A stretch of DNA of 64,000 nt from Prosapia bicincta (Eukaryota > Arthropoda > Insecta > Hemiptera > Cercopidae), in contig JBAIZL010000002.1 in NCBI GenBank assembly GCA_036971475.1, positions 235,752,643-235,816,642 of the forward strand, given 5' to 3'. The translations under genes and the position numbers were made by a program. Shown piece by piece: positions 25,041 through 35,007 of the stretch. The notes under the pieces are model-generated. The model was not told the DNA's origin. It saw only the letters and a list, made by a program, of their open reading frames with translations, and did not search any database. How positions within the stretch are numbered: position 1 is the stretch's first letter; each line of letters starts with the position of its first letter.

Positions 25041-25170
25041 CTGATAATAATCTTGAGTTTGCATTAAAAAGTCGTAAAAACTAAGCGTTCTACAAACACT
25101 CCTCTTGACTTTTTCTAACACATCTTGCAACTTTTCGTTTAAAGTCAGAATAATTCTCTCTCCACTCTTT
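25041..25170 (-). CDS. UBE2G1: UBE2G1 terminal coding exon and start of the 3'UTR
   Basis: After an acceptor ending TGTTGCAG the exon encodes residues 143-168: KEWRENYSDFKRKVARCV, then RKSQEECL and a TAG stop at 25090-25092. This is the C-terminal helix of UBE2G1. From 25089 to 25041 the exon continues as 49 bases of 3'UTR and ends in CAG before a good donor-like sequence, GTTAGTG. The 3'UTR may therefore be spliced, with the stop codon about 49 bases upstream of the junction, near the usual limit for nonsense-mediated decay. A second reading frame also runs open through this exon, but nothing suggests it is used. Confidence 0.93.
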
Positions 25171-26088
25171 CTGCAACATTAATAAAAATACATTATTATA
25201 AATATTTCATTTTTAATTTGAATCTGTAAAGTTCAAATCAACTTATAAAAAATATATTAAAGCATTTAAAAAATTAACTTTAACAACTGAAAATTGCAGT
25301 GATTTTCAAAGAGTAAGAAGAAATTTCTTAAAATACCAAAATTGAGAATGGTAGCATAGAACAAGATCTGTAGCAAAAAAAAAACAATTAAAATTTGTAT
25401 CTTTTATAACCAATTTATTTTAATAAACATTGTCAATCAATTAAAAACCATATAGCTTAGTAGTTGAATGAGAGTTTATCAAAATAGATTAATAACACAA
25501 ATAGAAAACCACAAACTTTCTGTATTTTACCCTTATGTACATTTCAGTTACCAAGTGACTATCCTCAGAGGGATAACATACAAAGACTGAGCTACAAAGA
25601 CTATTTATTATTAATTAGAAAAGTACTGTCGAGTAACAACAATATGCTTGGCAGAAAGGTGGTTGGCTATTTGAGTAATATAAGCAAAATTGAACCACTT
25701 AATTTGAAAATAAATTTTATAGGATTTTGATACAAGTTTTGTAATAACTTCTCAGAGCTATTCACATTTGTTCCAACCAGAACTGTCAACCTCTCTTTAG
25801 TATTCTTACCTTCAGGATACTTTTAATTTTAAAATGAAAAGGCTTTGTTTGGTAAGCCTTAAAATACAAACAATTGTTTGGCAGACATAAAATACAGACT
25901 GATCGATTATATACATTAAAAATATTTTAAAATCAATTCTGTCAAAGGACTATGACACTCGTTACTCTAAATCGTTATTAACTGACCTGCTTTCACTACA
26001 AAACTTTAAATAAATCACAAAAACAGTAAGTAAGCAATGTCAAGTAATTAATGGATGTGAATACAGAATAAAAAAATGCTAAACTAAC
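25171..26088 (-). other. UBE2G1 intron 4
   Basis: Intron of about 0.9 kb with GTTAGT and CAG ends. The only structure seen is a hammerhead-like PLE fragment at about 25542-25568. The rest is plain AT-rich sequence. Confidence 0.8.
25500..25640 (-). mobile_element. Hammerhead-like PLE fragment (family B/C type) in intron 4
   Basis: Minus strand 25568-25542 reads CTGAGGATAGTCACTTGGTA then ACTGAAA, followed by ATGTACATAAGGGTA, the same tail seen at 43950, 47225 and 59465. CTGAGGA fits CUGANGA; the stem (AGTCAC/GGTAACT) is imperfect. Confidence 0.5.
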
Positions 26089-26267
26089 TGCTGCATCGAC
26101 GTTTGCAGGACTTTCGTCATTTGGATCAGCTAACATAGAGATAACGGAAATAAGAATTGTTTCTACAGTATGGACCGGTAGCCATCGCTCAGAAGCCTTT
26201 TCATAACCCCATTTGTCGTCACCGGGTTCATGCAGTATTGATATGCAAACATCACCATTTTTTTCAA
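26089..26267 (-). CDS. UBE2G1: UBE2G1 coding exon 4, with the catalytic cysteine
   Basis: Encodes the rest of Ile83 and residues 84-142. [15 protein letters not shown] places the active-site Cys at residue 90. It is followed by the acidic insertion typical of UBE2G-class enzymes ([15 protein letters not shown]) and then [18 protein letters not shown] and [10 protein letters not shown]. The acceptor is CTTGCAG and the donor GTTAGT. The length of 179 bp (2 + 59 codons) joins both neighbouring exons in phase. The active-site block and the acidic loop identify UBE2G1 rather than a generic E2; the near relative UBE2G2 is less likely because the exon 2 and C-terminal sequences fit G1. Confidence 0.96.
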
Positions 26268-26497
26268 CTGCAAGAAAAAAAATACAGTTTATTAAATATA
26301 CCAATATCACAAAATAAGCAAGAAATTAAATATTTGATATCTAATACTAACAATAGTTTATTATAAGAATTTGTTTGCTTATACATTCAAACTGTTAGAA
26401 ACAGATAAATTAAATTTAATATACGTTTTTAAAGTTACTAATTGCATGTTTTATAAGGAGAAAATCAAATATAAAGTGATCTAAATAAAGCATTTAA

Positions 26498-26700
26498 CCC
26501 ATTGCCTCCCAACGACGACACTATCTCATACCTACAAAATGTGTTTAGCAGGCGTATGGACATCATTTTCTTGACATCGATTTTTAATATCACACAGTGG
26601 TCCCTGTTTATTGGAAATTCAGACATTGTAGGGAAAAAGAAGTTACATTACACAATAAGTCCTTCAATTAAGACAGAGAGGTAGAGTAAGTTATGACGCA
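26498..26700 (+). mobile_element. End of a piggyBac-like repeat in UBE2G1 intron 3
   Basis: TTAA at 26494-26497 then CCCATTGCCTCCCAACGACG and CTACAAAATGTGTTTAGCAG. It matches the inverted end at 22600-22685. The right terminus was not found. Confidence 0.5.
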
Positions 26701-26889
26701 ACATGATTTAAAGTTCTTATTATATAACTTTCTCCTGTACAACATTCAATTCAAAAACATATGAATAATTAATTTTGTAATGGTTGCTAACATCATTTGT
26801 ATATTTGTAATTAAAAACTTTTTTTTCAATCTTTATGTATTTTACCAAAAATTTTGTATATACAAAATTGCTACTAATTTTAAACTACG

Positions 26890-27760
26890 TAACTAATTGA
26901 ATACGTAATTGCTTACGCGTTTCACCGGTCGTTTCTTTTACGAAGCTAACCCTCTGCTGGCGGCTTTTGGTGTTTACAAACGGTATGACAGGGTCGGATT
27001 TATGACAGTGGGTGAAGTGTCAGCGTCTTGTGTGATGTATTGGAAAAGGCTATTGGCTTCAAAGTGTGTGTGGTCGTTTAATATATTTTCCCTGTCTGTT
27101 GTGTAGTGTTTGTAGGTTTCATATTTTTCTAAGGTTGTTAGTTTTTTACTATGTTTTAATGTGTGTAGAATATTTAAATTAGTGTGTATGTCGGTATGTG
27201 TGTTGGATGTTATTTAGGTGTTTTGCGTAGCTGGATTTAGGGTTTGTCTATTTTGTCTGGGTAATGTGTTCATCGAAGCGTGTATAGAATGACCTGCCGG
27301 TTTGACCGATGTAATAGTTGGGACAATCGTTGCAAGTTAATTTGTAAATACCTGAGAGTCTGTATATGTCAGTTTCTTTTTGAAAAGGTTGTATATGTTT
27401 TCTTAGAGTGTTTGTTGTTTTGTAGGATATTTGGTAATGGAGTTTTTTGAATGTGGAGGCTATTTTGTGTGTGTTATGAGTATGTGTGGGTAGCCGTTTT
27501 GTTGAGTGATGTATTTTATGGTATTAAGTTCTTCGTAGTAGTCTTTCTGTAGCATTGGTATATTTATTAGGCAGTGTAACATATGATTAAATGCAGCGTG
27601 TTTCTGTTGTGTGGGGTGATTAGATGTATTATGTATGACCATATCTGTAGTTGTTGGTTTTTTGTATATTTTGAAATTGTGTCTAGTGTTGTGTTTGGTG
27701 ATAGTAAGATCTAGAAAGTTTATTCTATTGTTTTATTCTAATTCGAGAGTAAATGTGTTA
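26890..27760 (-). pseudogene. Penelope-like element: RT C-terminus and GIY-YIG endonuclease
   Basis: Read on the minus strand from about 27735: NRINFLDLTITKHNTRHNFK (the NFLDLTI block near the end of PLE reverse transcriptases), continuing open through IHNTSNHPTQQKHAAFNHML and INIPMLQKDYYEELNTIKYI to a stop at 27460. In another frame, 27350-27255 reads GIYKLTCNDCPNYYIGQTGR then SFYTRFDEHITQTK, a GIY-YIG nuclease with the G-I-Y, Y-I-G and the Arg and Glu-His positions kept. Several stops and frameshifts follow. The element is cut off 5' near 27760. It sits in UBE2G1 intron 3 in the sense orientation of the host gene. It is inactive but is the best-preserved PLE coding region here besides 31961-32605. 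Confidence 0.85.
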
Positions 27761-27789
27761 AGTAACTAAAATTAAATAGTTAAGTAGTT

Positions 27790-27850
27790 TAAAATTAGTT
27801 TAATCAGTGAATTCAAGATGATTACATCAAGAAACTTCATACAAAATTGA
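27790..27850. repeat. Repeat shared in inverted orientation with 33200-33270
   Basis: TTAGTTTAATCAGTGAATTC, then AAGATGATTACATCAAG; the reverse complement occurs at 33200-33260 with few changes. Unknown family; one copy ends next to a PLE and the other next to a mariner/non-LTR cluster. Confidence 0.65.
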
Positions 27851-27924
27851 TTTTTTCTTTAGTGTTATTTCAGCTGTCGGCTGTCGATAGTTACATAAAA
27901 AATAACTGAAGTACTTTTCAAGTA

Positions 27925-28420
27925 AAGTAGAGTCTTGATAATTCGAGACAAATGGAATCAAAACCTCCTCAGATTACCGAAAACTTGGATTATATGGAAA
28001 TAGGTACCTGTGCAATAAAAATAATTGGAGTTATAATGAACCCTTAAAATATAGGTAATTAAAAATGCTTTAAATAAATTTATAGAACTTAATATAAACA
28101 TCTGTTCAAAGCCTGATTAATCTCCTTTCTATACCCTATTAATATAAACACTTCTTGGAAGCCAGTTTCATTTCCTTTGCATACTGTTTTGATATAAACG
28201 TTTCTTGAAAGCCAGGCTTATTTCCTTTACCTGCTGTATTGATATAAACATTTTTTTGAAAGTCGTATTCATTTCCTTTGCATACTGCATGAAAATTAAC
28301 ATTTTTTGGAATCACGATTCATCTTTTTCTTTCAAAATAATAAAATAGGCTGGGATAGAAATAGGTTCAAATTTAACGAAAACTCGAAATATCGGGACTT
28401 GAATTATCGAGACTCTACTG
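27925..28420. mobile_element. Tigger/pogo-type non-autonomous element with internal 50-bp minisatellite
   Basis: TA flanks. The left end AAGTAGAGTCTTGATAATTC has lost the first C of CAGTAGAG; the right end, reverse complemented, is CAGTAGAGTCTCGATAATTC. The subterminal block CTCAGATTACCGAAAACT is shared with 10423-11436. The interior is dominated by a 50-bp tandem repeat (28091-28335). No coding sequence. Confidence 0.75.
28091..28335. repeat. Five-copy 50-bp tandem repeat inside the Tigger-type element
   Basis: Unit starts fall at 28091, 28141, 28191, 28241 and 28291, exactly 50 bp apart. Each reads GATATAAACATTTCTTGAAA or similar, then GCC...TTCATTTCCTTTGCATACTG. Confidence 0.85.
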
Positions 28421-28486
28421 TATAGCTAATACAAAATGAAACTAATAAAAATTATATTTTGAATTAAATTGAAAAGAATTACTTAC

Positions 28487-28584
28487 TATTAGGATGCCAA
28501 ATTTCAGTCATGAATTTCATTCTAGGAGGTCGTAAAGGATATTCTTTTGGAAATAGTAGATGTGCTTTGAAGAAACCACCTTCA
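28487..28584 (-). CDS. UBE2G1: UBE2G1 coding exon 3
   Basis: Encodes the rest of Tyr50, residues 51-82 ([20 protein letters not shown], then [12 protein letters not shown]) and the first base of residue 83. It carries the E2 hallmark P-x-x-Y-P-x-x-P-P and the HPN tripeptide that lies just before the catalytic Cys. Acceptor TTATTACAG and donor GTAAGT are both consensus. The length of 98 bp gives the phases needed on both sides. The intron upstream is about 17.8 kb and holds most of the transposon remnants between 28585 and 46373; the intron downstream is about 2.2 kb and holds a Penelope-like element and a Tigger-type element. Confidence 0.95.
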
Positions 28585-28899
28585 CTGTAATAAAAAACAA
28601 AACAAATAAATATTTCTATTGTCTTATATAACACATTAAATATACACATAGTATTCATAAATACAGTATAATTCCAATTATCTAAATTGTTTTCAGAAAA
28701 AAAAAATTAAGACGGAAAATGTTTAGTGATTTACAAAATAATGATTCTATCTAAAAGGCGTTTCCTCTGCAAAATTAGTGTAGGCGTAGTCCAAATATTT
28801 GAAAATTGAGTCACAGTCTCAGTTAAAGTTCTGTGTACAGTACATGACTGTCATCCATTACCTGGTGGCCCAGCCCAACTGTCATTATCCATTTTAATT

Positions 28900-29245
28900 A
28901 GTCAATCAGTGTCTTTGATGGGCATCAGACAGTTGATTTGTTTTGAAAAAACGAGTTTCTTATTTTTAGTGGATAAACTAAAATTTATAGATAAATCAGA
29001 TAAAAGTGTACAGTTTACTGAAATTTATGGTGCTGTACAATCAACAATTTTAGACATTAAAAGAGCAGAAAATGAAAGTTCTTTAAGAAAATCAATGAAG
29101 GTAGCAAAAAAACAAAGAATTAGAAGATGCAGTTTTCAAGTAGTTTTTGCAACTATGTACCATGAGAAACCCAATATCGGGTCCGAATCTTCATGAAGAA
29201 GCTAAGACCTTAGCTCAGAAGCTTGGTAAAAAACTATAAACAAAT
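28900..29245 (+). pseudogene. Tigger/pogo (CENP-B-type) transposase DNA-binding domain remnant
   Basis: The plus-strand frame from about 28965 reads LVDKLKFIDKSDKSVQFTEI then YGAVQSTILDIKRAENESSL, matching the first helix-turn-helix of the CENP-B/pogo domain (K-L-x-x-I-x-x-x-D-K... V-x-x-S-T-I-x-D-I-K). After a frameshift near 29155 it continues MRNPISGPNLHEEAKTLAQK, matching the second (Tc5-type) helix-turn-helix, P-I-S-G-P-x-L-x-E-x-A. The DDE domain is absent. In an intact element this region binds the terminal repeats. Confidence 0.7.
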
Positions 29246-29249
29246 ATAT

Positions 29250-31610
29250 TTGTTCTCCCATTTGCAATATACATAAAGTAGTTAATTAAAATTGGCCTTT
29301 TCCCAAAACAAAATCCAACTATCCGAAATTCGTGTAAGAAAATAATTAATTATTTCCAAATTAAATAAAAAAATTAGAATCTAAATGCAAATACAAGCTC
29401 TTAATTTAACAATAGCTCCAGGAAAAAATATTTTTAGTTATATACAGATCATTAACCTTGTTTATTTTCTGTTAACATTGTTAACAATAATGTTTACAAA
29501 TTATTAAAAACGCAAATTCAATATATTGAAAAATTAAAATATATTAAACTCTGACCATATAAACTACTAAAACAATTTCATGTACTTGATAACAATAACT
29601 TTAATGACAACCTATCTAGGTGTTTCAAACATTTAAAGAAAATTGTACAAAGAAAATGAATTTACTGGTTTAAAATAAACCTAAATTCAATGATTGAACA
29701 ACCCCATTACATAATTTTATATAATCTATACTGTTATCAGCAATGTAATTACAGAATCTCATTACAATGAAGACTTATGTAATTTCTTCATAGTCAGTGA
29801 AAACGTTCTGATTAGCACAAAATTTACTTGAAATTGCTACGAACAATCACAAAACAAATCGCTTCACCTATGGTCTCACAAGACCGTCATGTTTTTTCAT
29901 GACTACTAGGTTTATTACAATTCTTTAAGATATAAAACCATTTGTCCTTATTCAAGTATAATTTTCACTTGTGGTTGGTGTAACAACCTTGTCCATGACA
30001 TCAATATATAAAAAATGTTAGAGTAAACAGATGAGTGGAGTATATTATATGTATGGGGTCTATAGACAATCCTTTAATCTCAATCCGTACATGAAGCGTT
30101 TTTGATATAAAAGTTAAATTTAATAACCGGATCTTATGACAAAAAATTTAACCCTTTCATTAGCGCTCACGTACCAGTACATGACAGCTACAGACAGCTG
30201 TACAGTTGAACTATATGTTTACATGTGAAATTTATTAGCAGTAATTTCCTCGAGTGCTGTACAGTTGGGCTATATGTTTTCATGAGACATTATTTATTAA
30301 GCACTAAAATTCCTTATTTTGATTGGTATATCAAATTTCATATGATGTAGTTTTTAAATAAACAATAATCAAAAGAAAATACAATTTTAATATCAAGACA
30401 TTAATGATACGTGAAAACGTACAAAAACTTTAGACATACACAGCTATACCTCACAACTAATTAACAAATGTAAATACGCTTCTCCTTTCAAAACAAATGA
30501 ATGTTTGTATACACTACACATTGCTTTAGTCAGAATACAAGAATGCGTAGTTTGGCTGGGGATATTTAAAATCTTTGAGTAATAGAAGAAAATTCAACTT
30601 TCAGTAATTCGAGTTATGGGAATTTGATTGTGTATATATAAAATTGTTAGTTCAAACTGTGATGTAAAATGGTATATTGGCAATATAAGGTTGAGGTATA
30701 ATATAATATATTATTGAGGTTCATTCGTAAGAAAGGAATGAAATTTTACAAGCCAGGCAAATTTTAGTTTCTGGCATGTATTTAAAATTAACTGCAGCAC
30801 TCAGGCTAGCTCAACTAGGCTGCTCATTAATTTTAAAAACTTGTACAAACAAAAAATTTAAACCGTACTAGTAACAAAACAGCCAAGTCTAGACTTCAAA
30901 AAAGGATACAATACTCTCACAAAATAAATTTTGAACAATAGTTTATTGAATATGATAGTCTGAAAGATTTTTTTAGCAAAACCATTGATTGAAATATATT
31001 ATTGTTCATATGTACACAAGAATATACTAATTATAAGAAACTACCAACAAACATCAGTTACTGACCAATACCAAGTAAAAGCTATATTAAGCTTCACTCC
31101 AGTTGACATAAAAACAGCTGAAACATTCTATTATGTTTAGATGTCTGACAGAAGGTCAATGGGCTATTAATATCTTTCCTTATTTATACTTTATCATAAG
31201 TTTCAAGAGTTGATAAATATCCCTTAGAAAGCACATACATGTAGTCTTGTGCGTGACATCTGAAAAGAAATCTCTTGAAGCAAACAAATTAATAAAACTA
31301 CAATGATATTCATCACTAGCTAGGTTAGTTTTTATGCCTGCTACTAATAAATTGTCATTACTGGCTGACCTAGGCCGTAAACTGCAATGGGTTAATAGAT
31401 AGCTGATGAATCTAATTTTGAATCAACCGACAAATATCGTGATACCTACCAGACAAAAAATTACTGATGAAAAATTGTTCTTACACTGTGAATAGATAGA
31501 CAGACGTCAATTTTATAGATGTTATGATTGTAAAATAATTTACAAAACAATAGCCAATAAACTAAACAGAGTTCACTGTTGTCTAGACTACTTGCGCCAT
31601 AAGTTTCCTG

Positions 31611-31616
<6 letters not shown>
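29250..31616. other. Long AT-rich intronic stretch
   Basis: No gene found. A possible TTAACCCTTTCATTAGCGCT end sits at 30148, and 30170-30285 has two loosely similar blocks (GCTGTACAGTTGAACTATAT and GCTGTACAGTTGGGCTATAT). A GGGTTAA at about 31388-31394 could be its partner, but the ends barely match. Confidence 0.4.

Positions 31617-31679
<63 letters not shown>
31617..31679. repeat. TA dinucleotide microsatellite
   Basis: About 31 AT/TA dinucleotides abutting the terminal repeat of the PLE that follows, the same arrangement as at 11611-11684. Confidence 0.95.
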
Positions 31680-31681
<2 letters not shown>

Positions 31682-31960
31682 TTTTTTGGACTAGGAGACT
31701 GACAGACTTACCTTGGTAAGAGTCCACTCTGTAGTCTTGAAATAGAAACACATAAAAGCACTTAAACAATGATATATTTCAACCACACAGTGGTCTTTGT
31801 CAATCGAAGAGAAAACACAAAAAGAAATATGAGAGAATGAAATAAAATAATTGTAATCACAGATTGTGTAGAGTAGAAATCAGATGTCACAGATGCACAG
31901 ATTAAAGATATATATATTGTTTCCATGAACATATGAGTGATTATAGTTTATATAAGTCTG
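31680..31960 (-). mobile_element. 3' terminal region of PLE family F with degraded hammerhead-like core
   Basis: It lies downstream of the GIY-YIG reading frame on the minus strand. 31820-31770 holds GACAAAGACCACTGTGTGGT then TGAAATATAT: a strong stem (AGACCAC/GTGGT) followed by GAAA, preceded by TTGACAA where CTGANGA would be expected. The outer 100 bp (AGATTTTTTGGACTAGGAGA) matches the hairpin at 11684-11897. Confidence 0.65.
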
Positions 31961-32605
31961 TCAGGGGAAAAGAGATAAGGCTATTTGGAGAAAAAAAAAA
32001 AAAAAAAAAAATGAATGGATTGATCTGATGTTGAGGTTAGGGGATTCTCTGGACTTGGTATACCACTGGTATGATAGTTCCCACCTTCTCAGTTCTGAGG
32101 GATTGCAATCAGAGGGGAGTGATTTAATTATTTTTGTGGTATAGCAGTCATCAAAAGTTGTGATGTTGTGACTCGCAGCATGTTGAGCTGTTGGTCTATC
32201 CATATTCATAATTTTAACATCATGTCTGTGGCCATTCATTCTGATATTCAGACCATCCGTGGTCAGGCCTATGTACTGTGCTGAGCAAAGTTTACATTGT
32301 AGCTGGTATATGACATTTTTCGATGTACAATTATGATGACCCTGTATTTTGAAGACCATTTTTGTTGTTTGGCTGTTGAAACTATTTGCTGAGGGGTGTA
32401 TTGGACACGTCTTGCATCTACGTCTATTGCATGGGAAGGAGCCATGAGGAAGTTTGTGTGGTTTCCCTGCATCAGGGTCTGGTAGTTTAGGATGTACTAG
32501 GATGTTTTTCAAGTTGGGAGGTTGCTTGTACCAAATTTGCGGTGGATCGGTGAAAAAATTTTTGGTGTGGACGGAAGTTTGATGAATTTTGAAGCCATCT
32601 CTCAA
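31961..32605 (-). CDS. Penelope-like element, C-terminal GIY-YIG endonuclease region (5' truncated)
   Basis: A 214-codon frame. Residues about 25-60 read YKQPPNLKNILVHPKLPD and PHGSFPCNRRRCKTCP, the linker and Cys cluster (C-x4-C-x2-C-P) that precede the nuclease in many PLEs. Residues about 85-130 read HHNCTSKNVIYQLQCKLCSA then QYIGLTTDGLNIRMNGHRHD: the N-V-I-Y and Q-Y-I-G strands, the conserved Arg and the H-R-H-D segment of a GIY-YIG nuclease. The last residues derive from a poly-A/T tract at 31991-32010 and are not original. The RT is missing: the frame runs into the mariner remnant at 32589, so the element is truncated there. The nuclease nicks target DNA during retrotransposition in active PLEs. 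Probably dead, but relatively intact. Confidence 0.85.
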   Translation of the reverse strand: MRDGFKIHQTSVHTKNFFTDPPQIWYKQPPNLKNILVHPKLPDPDAGKPHKLPHGSFPCNRRRCKTCPIHPSANSFNSQTTKMVFKIQGHHNCTSKNVIYQLQCKLCSAQYIGLTTDGLNIRMNGHRHDVKIMNMDRPTAQHAASHNITTFDDCYTTKIIKSLPSDCNPSELRRWELSYQWYTKSRESPNLNIRSIHSFFFFFFFLQIALSLFP

Positions 32606-32876
32606 TATCTTGTTGAGTTTATGTGAAGTTTACGGAAACAACGTAATGAATGAAAGTTCTGTGAGAAAATGGTGCATTCAGTTTAAAAATGGCCGAACTG
32701 ACGTTCATGATGAAGCGAAGAGCGGACACATAAGCATTGTGACTGATGAACTGGTTGCTAAAGTTGATGAAAAGGTTCGCGAAAACCGCCGATTCACGAT
32801 AACGGAGCTTTCACCAAAGGGAAGGGAATGCTCCAGCTGGTCATTGCGTGATCTCAAGTTGGTACGTGAATGCTAA
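32589..32876 (+). pseudogene. mariner-type transposase N-terminal fragment
   Basis: Frame reads SLCEVYGNNVMNESSVRKWC, then IQFKNGRTDVHDEAKSGHIS and VDEKVRENRRFTITELS. This matches the N-terminal helix-turn-helix region of mariner-family transposases (YG-x-x-V-M...VRKW...F..GRT.VHDE..SG...KV.EKVRENRRFTI). The frame is lost after about residue 80 and no catalytic D-D-D core follows before the non-LTR fragment at 33285. It starts 16 bases inside the PLE frame on the other strand, so one element interrupted the other. A different lineage from the mariner at 35008. Confidence 0.75.
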
Positions 32877-33284
32877 TCAAAGGATTAACTGTTACGAATA
32901 TTTGACACAACTGGGATCTTATGCAGATTCCAAAGGTGTCATAGTATCTTAGATATGGTCTTTTATGGATAGTACTGATGTTATGTTGCTAAATTCCGTA
33001 CTGAATTGCAAAAATATTTTGAAATAAAAACTTCACCTGGAAATGTTGTACGATGTAGATGAAACAATACTTTTTTGGAAGTGTAAATTGTGAGTTTCTT
33101 TGAATACTTTGAAGAATAGAGAGATTGTTTAGATGTGTATAGAAATACAATGGCTTTTTAAAAATCTTTTTCATATTATTTTATTAACTTAAATCTATCT
33201 TAATAGAAAAAGTTGCTTGATATAATCATCTTGAATTCACTGATTAAACTATAATTAAAAGATACTTCACTAAGTGAATATGTA

Positions 33285-34170
33285 ATGGGCTTACTTGCTG
33301 TTATTTATCGTCAGGAGTTTTTGCAGATTCAACGAACTCTCCTACATTATGTGACTATATTCACAGACGGTTCAAAACTAGACAATGGGATAGGATGTGC
33401 ATTTTATATGGAAGGGCAAACCTACTCCTATGGACTTCCCTCAACCTGTAGCGTTTTTACAGCAGAACTCTATGCCATTTTTCAAGCTTTATGATCTATT
33501 CCGTCTGCAACATCTAATTATCTTGTGTGTTCCAATTTCAAAAGTGCTATCCAGGCTATTCAGGAAATGTACACTAAGAACCCTTTAGTTAGAGACATCT
33601 TGTGCTCAATACAAAGGCTCCAATTACGAGGTGTCATTTCTCTGGGTGCCTGGTCACTGCGGAATATTCGGAAACACTAAAGGAGATGAAGGTGCAAAAT
33701 TAGCTACAAGTATGGTGTCATTTCTCTGGGTGCCTGGTCACTGCGGAATATTCGGAAACACTAAAGCAGATGGAGGTGCAAAATTAGCTACAAATATCTC
33801 AGATTTTGAATGCAATGTTAAAAATACACTATTCTGTCTTGAATGAAGAAAGGCAAAATGTAAATGGGAACAAGCTGAGGGACATCAAGAATATCGTCCG
33901 ACCATGAGGTTATCTGATTGTTCGAATCGTAGCGAGGAAGCGATGGTTAGTCGTCTTTGCATCCGCCACTCTTTGTTAACTCATGGATGGTTGATGTGAA
34001 AAGAAGATCCACCACTATGACAGTTTTGTGGAAGTACATCATAATCAAGCACATTCTGTTTCATTGTGATGAGTTCCCCGATTTGTATATATGTTACCAT
34101 CTTCGAGGTAGTTTAAAGGCGGTTTTAAGGGACGATGCCACGGCTATCAACCTTGTCTTCGCTTTCTAAC
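33285..34170 (+). pseudogene. Non-LTR retrotransposon fragment: RNase H domain and 3' end
   Basis: Frames read YVTIFTDGSKLDNGIGCAFY and CSVFTAELYAIFQAL (the first Asp and Glu of RNase HI), then in another frame CSNFKSAIQAI, where S-D is expected so the second Asp is Asn, then VSFLWVPGHCGIFGNTKADG (the W-V-P-G-H-C-G block). This order is that of the RNase H of I/Jockey-related LINEs. An 84-bp in-frame duplication repeats the V-P-G-H-C-G block (33631-33714, 33715-33798). Farther on, SRLCIRHSLLTHGWLM and CDEFPDLY are the remains of the Cys/His motif typical of the C-terminus. Stops and frameshifts throughout; 5' part absent. Confidence 0.85.
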
Positions 34171-34400
34171 GCCACCTGAATCTATTTAATATTAAAATTT
34201 TGTAAAATTTTAATTCCTTTAGTTTTAGATAATTAAAATTAGTTTTAAACAATTTATTTTATTTTGATTAGTTTTCATTTATGGAAATTTCATTTTAAAT
34301 AACACTTGAGGTAGGCGATGATAACCTAGATTGGTTATATATATTTGTAGATATTGTATTTCTGAAGCTGAATAAAACAGCTTCAGAATAGCTGTTTTAC
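34171..34400 (+). mobile_element. 3' tail of the non-LTR element
   Basis: AT-rich sequence after the last coding remnant. It has GATGATAACCTAGATTGG at about 34317-34334 and a partial hairpin AAACAGCTTC/GAATAGCTGTTTTAC near 34376-34400. The exact 3' end and poly-A were not defined. Confidence 0.4.
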
Positions 34401-35007
34401 TTGAATAAAATAAATTTAAAATAGCTATAAATTGGAAAAAACAATTCATTTCATACTTATGTTTGAAAAACCAATATCCTATCTGGGATTTGTTTCTCCA
34501 TCATTATTGCCAATAACCAAGACTCCAATGTACATACTGATACTAGCCCGGAACAGTGAGTGAAGAAACATTCCCAATGAGGAACTATATAAATCATTAA
34601 GCTACTAATAAAGATAGAATGTTGACAAAGGTAATGATAAACTATTCACATCAGTAAAGCAACTAACCACTGAAACTCCTTCCATTTAAGAATAAATTTT
34701 AATAAATGAGAGTTGCCTGTATTTACTAAAAACTGTTAAAGATAAAAGCACTTCACCGCCTTATCTTTTAAAAGTCATAGATAATTATTATCACAAGTTA
34801 TTATGTTAACTACTATAATAAATAAAACTCATCTCACAAACAATATGGCCTAATCACTGTTAATTAGAATTATTCTAAGGCTTGAAAAATTAGAAACAAT
34901 ACTTAAAGACATAAATTGGAATCATGGTTCACTTTAATTATATGTACATTAAATTTCATATAATTTCTCTCATTTAAAAATGTGTGTCCCACAATGTTTT
35001 ATACATA
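34401..35007. other. Intronic AT-rich DNA
   Basis: No gene or element recognised up to the mariner's TA at 35006-35007. Confidence 0.5.

Noticed and set aside
25041..25170. Second open frame through the last UBE2G1 exon (RKSGERIILTLNEKLQDVLE onward)
   Set aside because: The in-phase frame gives the conserved UBE2G1 C-terminus; the other frame has no family match and would need different splicing upstream.
30148..31394. 1.2-kb piggyBac-type element with TTAACCC ends
   Set aside because: Apart from TTAACCC the two ends do not match; in DNA this AT-rich, paired TTAA sites are expected by chance.
32269..32472. 67-codon minus frame within the PLE GIY-YIG region
   Set aside because: Out-of-frame shadow of the real 31961-32605 frame.
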